A stretch of DNA of 64,000 nucleotides from Auritidibacter sp. Marseille-P8566 (GCA_945895375.1 CAMDEE010000003.1:1-64000), one strand, 5' to 3'; counted from the first letter of the stretch, positions 37,244-47,712 are shown. Notes: generated from the sequence alone by a model not told the origin. Program-made: numbers and translations.

Positions 37244-40200
37244 ATGATTCAAGCCATGAGACTAAATCGCCCATTTCTTTCAAGAGTTCCTGCTGTCGCT
37301 GCCACATTGGCCCTAGTCACAGGGGCGGTGGCATTTATTCCTTCTATAGCCTCCGCAGCTCCAACTGTGTCAAATACCCTATCGGTGAATAGCGTGGAAT
37401 CAGGTGGCAAAGTCCTATTGTCAACGACCATGCCTATGGTCACCTCTACGGACAACTCGACTCAAGAGGTCATTCAAACTATTGACCCAGCCAAGGTTCG
37501 ATTAACCTCTCCTGATGATGTCATCGCACCAACTGGTTGGACTGTTAGATACTCACAAGACGGTGTGAACTTCCTATCAACTCCTACCAATTGGGCTTCT
37601 GTTATAAAAGTGAAGGCAACTGGACCTATCGACTCGGCAGGTTTAACTACTGAAGGTAAACAGATACTTTCAAGAAGCGTTCAAATCCCTGCAAACGGAT
37701 CAACTAGAACTGCTACAGGTTCTAACGGGGATGGCTATGACGTGGTATTTGATTCGCGTGGTTATCTATTCAATACTTACCACCACGGTTCACCGTCGGC
37801 GACAGATTGTCGAAAGAGAATAGATGGGACTTCCTGTGGATCTAGCTGGCCACTGAGCCTCACTACTTGGGGATTCGTCTCAAACGACCGCCCGTCAAAC
37901 TTTGTTGACAATGTAAACAACCATCTTTGGTTTAATACGGCTGACGCAAGTGGGCCTGGTTACATGTGTATTGACATCAACGTCATCAACTCACCTAAAC
38001 CATGCGGTGGATCAAAGGCAACCGCGTATCACCCAATGCTAACTGCCGCTGCAGGTACAACAGCATATTCATCCACTAATCTTGTTGAATCAAACGGAAT
38101 GCTATTTAGTTGGGCAAACACTGCTGGAGTTCTAACTTGTATCGACTACCTAGCCAATGACGGTCTAGGAGCCGATTGTGCAAAGGAGCTTCCCTCAACT
38201 ACAAGAGTTCCAGTAAATCAAGGTGATGCTGTACAGAACCTTATTAGCTGGCGCGGGCTGGTAATTGGTTACCAAGCAGATACAGCTGTTTGTGTTGATA
38301 GTAGGACACTAGAGACTTGTGCTGGATGGCCAAGTGCGGATCACAAATTTTCTGCAATACAATCAGCCGTTTATATCGAGCCTGACGCTCAGGGAAATCA
38401 ACTCGGTGTCTGTTTCCACCCATCTGCAACTTGTTTTAACTACGCAGGAGCTACATTCAAAGCTAATTCAACTTTGCACAGTCAAATGAGTAAGAACTGG
38501 TTCTACTCGAACGAAGGTGTAACCTCGGGATCTAAGGTCATTTATAGCGATGTATACACATCAGGTAACTTGTGGTGTTTTGACGTTGCAACCAACGCTG
38601 GTTGCGCAAAGTGGAACGACAGTGGCATCGCTGGTTACAAGTACGTGCCAAAGGTTTACACTCGCCAATTAGACCCTGATAACCCAAATTGTTTGTGGAC
38701 TAACGGCGATGATGGTGTCATCAGAAATATTGATATCACATCTTCTGATTTCGGCTGTCCTTCACCATCTCCTAGATCGACTTTCGATGGTGCTTTGCTT
38801 GTTCCAAGAATGGCTTGTGATGCAAGCGTGAGCCTGGCTACATATAACAAATTTGTGCTAAGCAACGTTGTTGCTGGAACTGACTATTCTTCAGCGAGCT
38901 TGACCGTGTTGGACAAAGCAGGCGCGCCAATAGTTAGTAGTGGTAAGTCATGGCTAAGTATTCCACTTGTTGTAAATGGCGCTACGGCTACCGCAGATCT
39001 AAGTGGTCTAAAGGTATCTGATGCAGGCAATGACCCTACCTTTGTAATTGACTTTGTAAATAGAGCAACAATCACAACTGCGGTCGGGACTATTTCAGTT
39101 AGTTCCGAAGCTGCGCAACTTTGTATGACACTAACCACAAATGTTATTTGCCCTAACCTGGTTCAGTACGTAACTCCAGTAGATGGTTCAACAACTTTTG
39201 CTGCTGCTGGTGTAACAATTAGTCAGGCTGGTGTGCGAACTACTTACACAACTGCAAACGCAACCCTTTCAATCAAAGCTCCGACAGGTTCACAATGTGG
39301 TTCGCTGGTATCCGGAACGGTGACGAACGGATCCTCGGGGCCCGCGATATCAGGGGCAAGAATAAGTTTGAATGATGGTGTTACTGGAAATCCAAAACTT
39401 GGCTCGAATAACCAGCCAATCACAACAACTTCAAATGCCCTAGGTGAATTTAGCTTTGGTTATCTAGAACCTGGAAGTTACAAAGTCAACTTTGCAGACT
39501 TAGACGCAGTTGGAGGGGTTGGAACGGGTGACGCAACTACAGCTCGTCTTTGTGCTGGAAGTGCAGTTACATGTGTGTCGACTGCATCTGTGAACTTCAC
39601 GGCTCAGGCTTCTCTTGACTCACCAGCATTTACAACTACCGTTGGCAATAACCAAGCTATTCAGGCACTTTACACAGTTCCTGCGGATGCGAACGCTGAC
39701 TCTCTTTATGTGGGTAAAAATACCGCAACTGCTTTAGATATTCTTGCGAATGACAGACCGACTACTGGAGCGGCTTGGAGTCAATCGACCCTTAAGCTTT
39801 GTTCTGGTACACCTGCAGTTTGTGCAACTACTGCCGTCACAATAGATTCTGCAGAGGGAACTTACAGCCTGAATGGCGCAGGTAAGGTTACTTTCACTCC
39901 CGTATCTGGTTTCACAGGTGTTGCCAAACCAATCACCTATCAAATTTCAGATGACAGAGGACGTACAGATTCCGCAGTGCTAACCCCAACTGTGCTTGAA
40001 GCTCCTACCGCCAACAATGACACTCTTACCGGAGACTTTAGAGCTCCGATAACAGTTAACGTTGTCACGAATGACGCTGCAACTGCTGGAACAACCATTG
40101 ATGCAGGCTCAGTCAAGCTTTGTGCGGTTGGAACAACTACCGTCTGTGCACTTACCTCAGTGACAGTAGCTGGTCAGGGAACCTATGCAGTTGCCTCGAC

Positions 40201-43200
40201 CGGAGTAGTTACCTTCACACAGGTTGCAAACTGGACAGGCAACGCGAATGCCGTTACTTACATGATCAAAGACGCTCTTGGATCACCTGCATATGCAACA
40301 GTGGCAGCAACAGTTCAAGCTGTAGCACCTGTTATCAATACAACTGCTTTACCAAGTGACCTAATCAACACAAGTTATTCACACACTCTTTCAGGTACTG
40401 CTGGTAGCGCAACTATGCCAGCGAGCCCTTGGAATGTCACAGGATTGCCAACAGGGCTTACTTACAACCCTTCCAATGGTTTGATATCAGGAACCGCAAG
40501 CGTCGCAGGAACATTCGATGTCACAATTCAATACACCGCGAATGATGGACGACGCGCGTTCAAGACCCTTCCAATCAAGATCGGTACAGCGCCAGTTATC
40601 TCGAACGTAGTTGAAGCTGGTCAGACTAAGACTTGGCTGCCATATGTGCAGTTGAATCTGCCAATTGAACCGTTTGCCGTTACTGTGAACCCTGGCACAT
40701 TCCCTCTTGCAGCCACTGGTGCGTGGGCAATTACCAGTGGTGCTCTACCAACGGGTCTGACTCTTAATCCTGACACCGGTGTGATCACTGGAACTGCAAC
40801 TGTTCCACAGATGAACAACAGTGGAATCGTGGTCTTTACAGTTACCGTTACCGACTCTATTGGGCTGACAGATACACATGTGTTTAATATTGACATCTTG
40901 ACACCACCTACTATTACTACTGGTGTTTTGACATCTATTGCCGGAGTTGCAGATACAGAATCAAACTCATTTAATGCTGGGTCAATTTACGCCTATGCCT
41001 ACTCAACACTTGCTGTCAACGGTGCATGGAGCGCTACTGGACTACCGGCCGGTGTCACCATCAACGCGAACAGCGGTGTGATGAGTGGCACTCCTACCAC
41101 TCCTGGCATCTACACTCCGTTGGTAAAAGTAAGAGATAGTTACGGAGCCGTTGGTTCCAAGACTCTTACTTGGAATGTCATTGAACGACCTTCCGTAGCA
41201 TCCACTTCTCTGCCAGTTGCTCAGATTGGTTTGGCTTATCCAAACTTCCTACTTGCAGCGACTAAGGGCACAGATCTAATTAGGACAACTGGAACAGCAT
41301 GGAGCGCAACAGGACTTCCAACTGGACTGACCCTGAATGCCACTACCGGCGCGATTACAGGAACAACTTCTGTAGCTGCAGGAAGCTTTAACATAGTTGT
41401 AACTGTATTTGACGTCAATGGAGTGGCTTCGCTTCCTAAGACTCTCATACTTACAGTTACAGGCCCAAGTGCTGTAACCACCCCAAGCCCATTGGCTCAA
41501 GCTATAGCCAGATCAGCAATCCAGCCAATTAACCAAACTTTCACTTTGGCTTCGGGTGCAAGTGTTCCTGCTACAGGAGCTTGGAGTTCGACAGGCCTAC
41601 CTAATGGCTTGGTTATCAACCCAGATACTGGTGTAATCACGGGAACCCCTACCCTAGGTGGAACATACACAAATATCGTTGTGTCTTTAACTGATTCACT
41701 TGGATCAAAGAGCTCGAAGACATTGACCATGGTTATAGCAGAGCCACCATCAATTCTTGAACCGAGCCCATTCCGAGCAATCGTTCAGAATGTTGCTCTC
41801 ACTGCAAATCAAATGGGGGTTCTGGCTTCGCCTGGAACTGCAAACATTACAAGTTACGCAATCAAAGCGCCGGGTGTGATTCCTGCTGGATTAACTTTGA
41901 ACGCAGCAACTGGAGCGATCACAGGAACTCCGACAACGATTGGTAACTACAGCTTTATTGTTGTTGTCACCGATGCTGCAGGTTTAAGCGATGAGAAGCA
42001 GTTTGCGCTCTATGTCGGGACAAAGCCAACCATCACCAACACAACAACTCCAGACCGAGTAACTGGAACTCCTGCAGTGGAACCGCTGTCGACACAGGTT
42101 CCTATGTCACCTTTCACCCAGACAGCAGAAGTGGGAAGTTCACCTCTTCCAGCGACAGGTGCATGGTCTGCCACTGGTTTACCTGCAGGGATGGTCATTA
42201 ACCCCGACACAGGAGTGATCAGTGGAACTCCAACAGCTGTTGTTACGAATGCTTCCGTTGTTGTCACACTCACTGACAGCAAGGGGCTTACGGCTACCAA
42301 GACATACACAATCAGCACAATTGCCCCACCAACTGTGACAACTGTGAACCCAGCCGCAATGATCCTGAACTCTGCTATTGCAACTTGGACTCAGACAAAG
42401 ACTGCTGGTACTGGTGCACTGCTAAGTGCAAATGCTTGGTCAGCAGTTGGTCTGCCAGCTGGACTCACACTAAATACAACTACTGGTGCAGTGACTGGAA
42501 CACCTACAGTGTCTGGAGAGTTTGACGTTACCTTTACAGTCACAGACGTAAATGGTCTGTCTGGCACAAAGCTTGAGCAGGTAGTTGTTGCTGCTCCCCC
42601 AACTATCGCTACTGGTGCTGATCTTGGAATTGTTGCTCTCAACAGAGAGATGACTCAGGTCCCACAGATTGTAACTAAGGGCACCGGAAACATTCTTACA
42701 ACCGATGGTTGGGTAGTAACCGCGCCAAACACTGGATTACCAGCCGGTATGTGGGTAAACCCAAATACTGGTCGAATCATGGGTATTCCAAGCGTTGCTG
42801 GCGTTCAGAAGTTCACTCTTAGAGTCACTGATGAATACGGCTTGAGCGCAACCAAAGAATTCACAATCACGGTTGTTACACCGCCAACCATAACTACCGC
42901 CGACCCACTTCCAATAGTAACTTCCGGTGTTGCAATGACACCTGTAACTTTGGCTGCAACCAGAGGTACTGGAACTATTCCAACAACTGGAACAGTTTGG
43001 ACGGTTGATCCAACCACTCCTCTGCCTGCGGGTATTTCTCTCAATGAGGCAACGGGACAGCTAACCGGCACAGCCACACAGGCTGGACTGTATCCGATCA
43101 ACTTCATCATCACTGATTCAAATGGTGTTAAGAACTCGAAGACCCTAACTCTTCCAGTGCTCAACGCTCCACGGATTACTTCAGCAACTGCAGTAGCTCC

Positions 43201-45274
43201 TGCTGTAACCGCGCTACCGCCTGTTGGAAGAAACATCGTTATGTCACCTGCCCAACTAGTTGCGGCAGAGGGTAGCTACCCGCTTCTAACTGCTGCTGCT
43301 TGGAGCATCACTGCTGGATCTCTTCCTGCTGGGCTAAGCATGAGTACCACAACCGGTGTGATCTCTGGAACACCTACAACACTAGGAACAGCCACATTCA
43401 CTGTAAAAGTAGTAGACCAGGCAGGTCTATTTGCCACAGCTCAATTCAGCATCTTGGTTGCAGCAGCTCCTACAGTTACAACACCAAGCCCTGTTACCCC
43501 AACCGCGATTCAGGGAACTGCAATTAGTCCTGTTAGCCAAACTTTCACTTTAGGAGTCGGAGCAACAGTTCCTGCAACTGGTGCTTGGAAGGCAATTGGT
43601 CTTCCTGCAGGCTTGAGCATTAACCCCGACACAGGTGTTATCTCAGGTACGCCTACAGAGGCAGGTTCATTCGTTATTGGAGTTACCTTGACCGATTCAA
43701 ATGGAGTCCCTGGAAGTAAGAATCTGAATCTGACAGTGGCCGCTCCGCCAACTATTGAAACTCCATTGACATTGCCGCCAACAGTTGCGAGTTCTGTAAT
43801 GGATGCCGTCACACAGCTATTCACCCAAGGAACCTCAGCAATTGGCGCTACTGGTGCGTGGACTGTTTCTAATGGAACCCTTCCTGCTGGATTAAGCCTC
43901 AACCCAGACTCTGGTCAAATCACGGGGACCCCAACTACTGCCGGTTCATTCACATTCACTGTGAAGCTAACCGACTCCGTGGGGGCAAGCGACACAGCAA
44001 CATTCAATCTCACAGTTGTGGAATCGGGTAAGAACCTAATTGCGTTCAACCTGCCAGCCAATATTATGGATGGCGTACCAGCCGATCATCCAGCTATTGC
44101 CCTTACCGGAAAAGCTGTTGATGCGATGAAGCTGCCAATTACATACAGCGCAAGTCCAAGTAGTGTTTGTGTCGTTGACTCATCAAACATGTTGAAGGTT
44201 GTTTCTGGTGGTAGTTGTACAGTTAAGGCCTCAGCTGGTTCAGGGAACACCCTAGCCGAAGATTCTAAAACTTTTGTGGTTGAGAAGCTTTCACAAACTC
44301 TAAGTTCAGTATCACCAGGAGCAGTAATTCCTGGCGGAACCACTTTAGCTCCGGCTGCAACAGATCATCCTGCCGGCTTCCAGTTCATTGCTTCATCAAG
44401 TTCTGGTTTGACTCCGATTTACACATCACTTCACCCAGAAGTCTGTGATATCGATGAGTCAGGTTTAGTGATTTGGAATGCTGACCTAACTGTCGTTCCT
44501 AGAGTTGATAGTGACTTCGTTTGTAACATTCAGGTCTCTCAACCGGGTAATGGAAGATACAACGCAGCAGTAAACAGAGTGGTTGAACTTCGAGCTACCC
44601 ACATCGAACCAACACCTCCTCCAGGCGGTGTTACACCTGAGAAGCCACAAGTTGCTGCATTGCCAGCTACTGGCGGCACCACTCCGATGCTTGGAAGCAA
44701 CGCATTTACTGTCAAGGTTGATAACAAGAAGAAGACCGTTACAGTGCAGCCTCTTTCTAAGGGTCGCTGGATTGGCCCTATTTACGCTGACATAACTATC
44801 TCGTACACACCTAAGGGCAGCACAACTGGCAAGGTACAAGTCTGTAAGCGCAACTCTTTCGGTATCGCAGTAACTGATGCGAAGACTAAGAAGATAATTA
44901 CACCAGCGCTTGGTGGAAACAACCTAGTTGTTCCGGAGGCAAAGCTCAACGCTAAGGGTCTAGCAGCTCTTATCAAGACTTACCAAGCCATGTCGAGCAA
45001 GTACACCACCACAAAGATAGTTAAGGGTAAGCCAGTCAAATCTCCTGGTTACTTGGACTTCAAGAACTTCACCGGAGAGGCAACATGTGTTCTAGATAAG
45101 AATGCATATGCAGCTTGGAAGTCTGGGGTTCAAATCACAGCGAAGGCGAAGGTAACCAGAGATCGCCGTTGGCCAACTACCTACACTCGCTACAAGTCAT
45201 ACGACTGGAAGAAGAAGAGCAAAAACGGCGTGATCTACCCAACAGTTGTTGATTGGACTCTGACAATCGGCTAA
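37244..45274 (+). CDS. Giant secreted repeat protein, putative adhesin
   Basis: 2676-residue exported protein, almost an eighth of the window. It has a signal peptide ending near ASA|AP (residue 39), an N-terminal Cys-rich region (about 160-530), a Cna-B/SdrD-like beta domain near 695-770, two CshA-type fibril repeats (about 830-1025), then 13 putative Ig domains of the He_PIG type (about 1030-2265), each with the core G-LPAGL-x-NP-TG-ISGTPT. A Pro-rich linker with LPATGG (2473-2478) and a 199-residue basic C-terminal domain follow. No membrane anchor follows LPATGG, so sortase anchoring is doubtful. Likely a fibrous adhesin or matrix protein. It has two candidate starts, the ATG at 37244 or at 37256. 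It ends at a strong terminator. Confidence 0.85.
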   Translation: MIQAMRLNRPFLSRVPAVAATLALVTGAVAFIPSIASAAPTVSNTLSVNSVESGGKVLLSTTMPMVTSTDNSTQEVIQTIDPAKVRLTSPDDVIAPTGWTVRYSQDGVNFLSTPTNWASVIKVKATGPIDSAGLTTEGKQILSRSVQIPANGSTRTATGSNGDGYDVVFDSRGYLFNTYHHGSPSATDCRKRIDGTSCGSSWPLSLTTWGFVSNDRPSNFVDNVNNHLWFNTADASGPGYMCIDINVINSPKPCGGSKATAYHPMLTAAAGTTAYSSTNLVESNGMLFSWANTAGVLTCIDYLANDGLGADCAKELPSTTRVPVNQGDAVQNLISWRGLVIGYQADTAVCVDSRTLETCAGWPSADHKFSAIQSAVYIEPDAQGNQLGVCFHPSATCFNYAGATFKANSTLHSQMSKNWFYSNEGVTSGSKVIYSDVYTSGNLWCFDVATNAGCAKWNDSGIAGYKYVPKVYTRQLDPDNPNCLWTNGDDGVIRNIDITSSDFGCPSPSPRSTFDGALLVPRMACDASVSLATYNKFVLSNVVAGTDYSSASLTVLDKAGAPIVSSGKSWLSIPLVVNGATATADLSGLKVSDAGNDPTFVIDFVNRATITTAVGTISVSSEAAQLCMTLTTNVICPNLVQYVTPVDGSTTFAAAGVTISQAGVRTTYTTANATLSIKAPTGSQCGSLVSGTVTNGSSGPAISGARISLNDGVTGNPKLGSNNQPITTTSNALGEFSFGYLEPGSYKVNFADLDAVGGVGTGDATTARLCAGSAVTCVSTASVNFTAQASLDSPAFTTTVGNNQAIQALYTVPADANADSLYVGKNTATALDILANDRPTTGAAWSQSTLKLCSGTPAVCATTAVTIDSAEGTYSLNGAGKVTFTPVSGFTGVAKPITYQISDDRGRTDSAVLTPTVLEAPTANNDTLTGDFRAPITVNVVTNDAATAGTTIDAGSVKLCAVGTTTVCALTSVTVAGQGTYAVASTGVVTFTQVANWTGNANAVTYMIKDALGSPAYATVAATVQAVAPVINTTALPSDLINTSYSHTLSGTAGSATMPASPWNVTGLPTGLTYNPSNGLISGTASVAGTFDVTIQYTANDGRRAFKTLPIKIGTAPVISNVVEAGQTKTWLPYVQLNLPIEPFAVTVNPGTFPLAATGAWAITSGALPTGLTLNPDTGVITGTATVPQMNNSGIVVFTVTVTDSIGLTDTHVFNIDILTPPTITTGVLTSIAGVADTESNSFNAGSIYAYAYSTLAVNGAWSATGLPAGVTINANSGVMSGTPTTPGIYTPLVKVRDSYGAVGSKTLTWNVIERPSVASTSLPVAQIGLAYPNFLLAATKGTDLIRTTGTAWSATGLPTGLTLNATTGAITGTTSVAAGSFNIVVTVFDVNGVASLPKTLILTVTGPSAVTTPSPLAQAIARSAIQPINQTFTLASGASVPATGAWSSTGLPNGLVINPDTGVITGTPTLGGTYTNIVVSLTDSLGSKSSKTLTMVIAEPPSILEPSPFRAIVQNVALTANQMGVLASPGTANITSYAIKAPGVIPAGLTLNAATGAITGTPTTIGNYSFIVVVTDAAGLSDEKQFALYVGTKPTITNTTTPDRVTGTPAVEPLSTQVPMSPFTQTAEVGSSPLPATGAWSATGLPAGMVINPDTGVISGTPTAVVTNASVVVTLTDSKGLTATKTYTISTIAPPTVTTVNPAAMILNSAIATWTQTKTAGTGALLSANAWSAVGLPAGLTLNTTTGAVTGTPTVSGEFDVTFTVTDVNGLSGTKLEQVVVAAPPTIATGADLGIVALNREMTQVPQIVTKGTGNILTTDGWVVTAPNTGLPAGMWVNPNTGRIMGIPSVAGVQKFTLRVTDEYGLSATKEFTITVVTPPTITTADPLPIVTSGVAMTPVTLAATRGTGTIPTTGTVWTVDPTTPLPAGISLNEATGQLTGTATQAGLYPINFIITDSNGVKNSKTLTLPVLNAPRITSATAVAPAVTALPPVGRNIVMSPAQLVAAEGSYPLLTAAAWSITAGSLPAGLSMSTTTGVISGTPTTLGTATFTVKVVDQAGLFATAQFSILVAAAPTVTTPSPVTPTAIQGTAISPVSQTFTLGVGATVPATGAWKAIGLPAGLSINPDTGVISGTPTEAGSFVIGVTLTDSNGVPGSKNLNLTVAAPPTIETPLTLPPTVASSVMDAVTQLFTQGTSAIGATGAWTVSNGTLPAGLSLNPDSGQITGTPTTAGSFTFTVKLTDSVGASDTATFNLTVVESGKNLIAFNLPANIMDGVPADHPAIALTGKAVDAMKLPITYSASPSSVCVVDSSNMLKVVSGGSCTVKASAGSGNTLAEDSKTFVVEKLSQTLSSVSPGAVIPGGTTLAPAATDHPAGFQFIASSSSGLTPIYTSLHPEVCDIDESGLVIWNADLTVVPRVDSDFVCNIQVSQPGNGRYNAAVNRVVELRATHIEPTPPPGGVTPEKPQVAALPATGGTTPMLGSNAFTVKVDNKKKTVTVQPLSKGRWIGPIYADITISYTPKGSTTGKVQVCKRNSFGIAVTDAKTKKIITPALGGNNLVVPEAKLNAKGLAALIKTYQAMSSKYTTTKIVKGKPVKSPGYLDFKNFTGEATCVLDKNAYAAWKSGVQITAKAKVTRDRRWPTTYTRYKSYDWKKKSKNGVIYPTVVDWTLTIG

Positions 45275-45286
45275 CTTCAAAGCAAG

Positions 45287-45320
45287 AAGAGGGAGTGATT
45301 ATTCACTCCCTCTTTTTATT
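45287..45320. terminator. Strong terminator, probably bidirectional
   Basis: A 12-bp stem AAGAGGGAGTGA/TCACTCCCTCTT with a four-base loop (TTAT), followed by a T-rich tract on the plus strand and TC-rich bases on the minus strand. It serves the giant gene and probably the convergent alpha/beta hydrolase gene. Confidence 0.9.
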
Positions 45321-45332
45321 AAACTAAAGTCT

Positions 45333-46316
45333 TTACGGGGTTGTTTCCTTGACCCAGGTAGCAACCTCTGAGTTGAAGATGTTTGGCTGCTCTTCTTGGG
45401 GCAAGTGAGCGCTCTTAGGTACAAGAACCAGCTTGTTGTTCTTGATCTCAGTGGCTAGTTTCTCGGTATTAGCAGTTGGCACTACTTCATCAAACTTGCC
45501 TGTAATCAACAATGTTGGCTGGTTGATTGAAGCTAGGTTTTCAACCAGTTTGCTGTCTCTAGGGGCCGTTGAAAACTCCCAGAATGCCCTTTCCCAGCCC
45601 GTTATCTGCAGTGGAGCGGTGTAGCCCTCGCGAACCTCTTCAGTCAGTTGAGACTGGTCGTAGTAGCTCCTTACCAGCAGGTCTTGGCCGCTTGTTGCTA
45701 TCTCACGGACTAGGAATGGCCCTAGACGGTCAATCTGTGGGATGACCTTTAGTGGGTTGATCCAAGAGGTCCCTGTGCCATTTGAATAGACCGCAGGAGC
45801 CACGAGAATGAGTCTCTGGACCTTGTCTGGGTTCAACCTTGCATACTCTGCAGCTAGGCTGCCTCCGGCTGAATGGCCAACCAGGATGACTTCTTGGTCC
45901 GCCCCGAACTTAGCGATGAGTCCATCAAGAATCTCGAAGTTACCTTCAAAGCCATATGGGTTAGCCCCACTCCAGCTGGTCGGTCTATCGGTGAATCCAA
46001 AACCTGGTCGGTCATAGGCAAGAACTTCGCCCTGCTTACTCATAGAATCCATCACATAGCGCCAAGAGAAGGTGCTAGCGCCAAAGCCATGAAGCAAGAT
46101 AAACAACGGGACATTCTCTAACTTGTTACCTGAGTAAGGTTCGGTATCGATGTGGACATTGATGTCATTGATCGTCGCAAACTCAGCATTAGCGCCAGCT
46201 GCTTCAATGTTGGTTTTAGTTCCACTGGAATCAAATGGAATAACCATTGGAACAATAAGGAAAGCTGCAATACCAAGCAGTAATGCTCGGGTCATAAATT
46301 TACGGAATGCTCGCAT
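45333..46316 (-). CDS. Alpha/beta hydrolase, membrane-anchored
   Basis: 327-residue hydrolase with an N-terminal hydrophobic segment (about 9-27), so anchored outside the membrane or secreted. The nucleophile is S149 in VGHSAGGSL, the oxyanion block HGFGAS is at 76-81, and the acid and His are in GKFDEVVP and KSAHLPQEE. Substrate unknown (esterase, lipase or epoxide-type cap). It has a Ser nucleophile, so it is not an OleB-type lactone decarboxylase, which would use Asp. The promoter TAAACT lies seven bases before the ATG. Confidence 0.9.
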   Translation of the reverse strand: MRAFRKFMTRALLLGIAAFLIVPMVIPFDSSGTKTNIEAAGANAEFATINDINVHIDTEPYSGNKLENVPLFILLHGFGASTFSWRYVMDSMSKQGEVLAYDRPGFGFTDRPTSWSGANPYGFEGNFEILDGLIAKFGADQEVILVGHSAGGSLAAEYARLNPDKVQRLILVAPAVYSNGTGTSWINPLKVIPQIDRLGPFLVREIATSGQDLLVRSYYDQSQLTEEVREGYTAPLQITGWERAFWEFSTAPRDSKLVENLASINQPTLLITGKFDEVVPTANTEKLATEIKNNKLVLVPKSAHLPQEEQPNIFNSEVATWVKETTP

Positions 46317-46323
46317 GAGCCCT

Positions 46324-46329
46324 AGTTTA
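46324..46329 (-). promoter_or_regulatory. -10 box of a leaderless promoter (alpha/beta hydrolase)
   Basis: TAAACT on the minus strand, seven bases, then the ATG at 46316. No ribosome binding site. Confidence 0.5.
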
Positions 46330-46360
46330 TGGTTTGTAACCGCTAAATCAGGCTATGAAA

Positions 46361-46849
46361 CTACTTCTTTGGAAGCTCATTCTTCTTAGTAGGACCTGTT
46401 TTCTTAGTCGCATAGGCAAAGATAGCAAGACCTGTAACCAGTGCTCCTGCACCTAGACCATAAGAAACAACGTCAGCTGCTCTATCTGTATCAACAAATA
46501 CACCAACGAAGATAACGGCAATAATCGCCACAACAACACCGATTAGCTTGGACTTGAGATCATCTAGGTCATTGACCTGAAGCCAAGTAGGAACCTCAAG
46601 ATCTGTGTCAACAAACAACTCGTAGAGACCATATCCAATAACCAAAAGCACAGTTCCAAGAAGGATTGCGTCCACTGCTGTTAGAACCTCAACGATGGTT
46701 ACCTTTAGATATGACTTACCCACCACGCTGTCATAAACAGCTTCAATCATTGCTATTGAACCCTGAGCCATAAGCAATAGAGCTCCAATGATGGAAGCAA
46801 CAGCAGGAACAAATACCACGTATCTTGTCAAACCTAGAATTTTCCTCAT
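46361..46849 (-). CDS. YqhA family (UPF0114) membrane protein
   Basis: 162-residue inner-membrane protein with about four hydrophobic helices. The block YGLYELFVDTDLEVPTWLQV in the middle is typical of the YqhA/UPF0114 family, whose function is unknown. The lysine-rich C-terminus is cytosolic by the positive-inside rule. It appears leaderless, with TAGACT six bases before the ATG. Confidence 0.85.
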   Translation of the reverse strand: MRKILGLTRYVVFVPAVASIIGALLLMAQGSIAMIEAVYDSVVGKSYLKVTIVEVLTAVDAILLGTVLLVIGYGLYELFVDTDLEVPTWLQVNDLDDLKSKLIGVVVAIIAVIFVGVFVDTDRAADVVSYGLGAGALVTGLAIFAYATKKTGPTKKNELPKK

Positions 46850-46855
46850 ACCCCT

Positions 46856-46861
46856 AGTCTA
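46856..46861 (-). promoter_or_regulatory. -10 box of a leaderless promoter (YqhA family gene)
   Basis: TAGACT on the minus strand, six bases, then the ATG at 46849. The rest of the 260-base gap 46850-47109 shows only the opposing promoter of the DUF998-like gene and no further gene. Confidence 0.5.
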
Positions 46862-47096
46862 TTGTCGTTGACTGGCTTCTAAAGGAATGGGCTTTAGTTG
46901 TTTACCCATTGATTTCAGGATGTTATTCAATTGCTGAAAACATTCGCCAAAGGCTCTATGAACCTTAGTATTTTCAGTTGAATCTGCTCTACCTAAGGCT
47001 CTTCAGCCCCAAACTACCTTCAAATATGGATATTCTGCGAGCGCTTACAAGATATCTAGCCGGCTATTTCCTGTCCTAATAGAAACTGTGCTGCAG

Positions 47097-47102
47097 TACG
47101 CT
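47097..47102 (+). promoter_or_regulatory. -10 box of a leaderless promoter (DUF998-like gene)
   Basis: TACGCT followed by seven bases and the ATG at 47110. Confidence 0.45.
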
Positions 47103-47109
47103 GGGTAAC

Positions 47110-47712
47110 ATGCTTGGTGCTATTGAATACTTCAAGTCCAAGAAGCTGCTGGTTGGCCTACTAGCAGCGTTGGTTAGTTTTCAACTTCCAGTAACTTGGG
47201 TTGTTTGCGCCTACTGCTTTCCAGTGTACGACAGCGTGGCGCAGTCCCTTAGTGAACTTAGCGCTGACGATTCGCCCGTGAAATGGGTGGTTAGAAGTTC
47301 AATTATTTTTCAAGCAGCCCTGATCGCTTTGATATCACTTACAGCGACTTCAATTGCACGAGTTGGAAAGATTCTTCTCTTGCTCGCAGCCTTGTTTATG
47401 TTGGCGTCAGCACTTGTTTCTTCACCTTCGCAAACAGATTATTCTCCCGCTCATCGTGTTGCATCATTTTTGGCATTTGCTTTAGGTTGCCTCTGGCCAG
47501 CGTTTTCAAAGCGCAGGGGTGAGAACGGTGCAATTTCAAGATCCACTGGAATCCTAATTTCTCTGGGTTTCCTAGCCTTCACCTTGGTTGGTTGGTCATT
47601 CTGGGCGTTTGCCAGCCAGACCTATTTTGGAATTCTGCAGCGGCTAAACATTCTGGGCCAATCTATATTTCTTGGCTGGTATTGGTGGAGTAGTTTCAGA
47701 AAGCTGGGTTAG
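47110..47712 (+). CDS. DUF998-like membrane protein
   Basis: 200 residues with about six hydrophobic helices; the first half (YDSVAQSLSELSA after helix one, SPAHRVASFLAF later) resembles DUF998 proteins of unknown function. Its 3' end overlaps the end of the convergent OleD-like gene by 17 bases. It is on the opposite strand to the biosynthetic operon, so a link is not implied. Confidence 0.75.
   Translation: MLGAIEYFKSKKLLVGLLAALVSFQLPVTWVVCAYCFPVYDSVAQSLSELSADDSPVKWVVRSSIIFQAALIALISLTATSIARVGKILLLLAALFMLASALVSSPSQTDYSPAHRVASFLAFALGCLWPAFSKRRGENGAISRSTGILISLGFLAFTLVGWSFWAFASQTYFGILQRLNILGQSIFLGWYWWSSFRKLG

Noticed and set aside
43510-43902. Several open frames opposite the giant protein
   Set aside because: They arise from the Thr/Gly/Val-rich repeats read backwards and have no start signals of their own.
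40000-44000. Regularly spaced similar segments that look like a repeat array
   Set aside because: They are coding repeats of He_PIG domains (about 90-100 residues each), with diverged DNA and no spacers; not a CRISPR array.
45333-46316. Alpha/beta hydrolase as the missing OleB
   Set aside because: OleB uses an Asp nucleophile of the haloalkane-dehalogenase type. This protein has Ser in GHSAGG, an N-terminal membrane anchor and its own promoter outside the operon.
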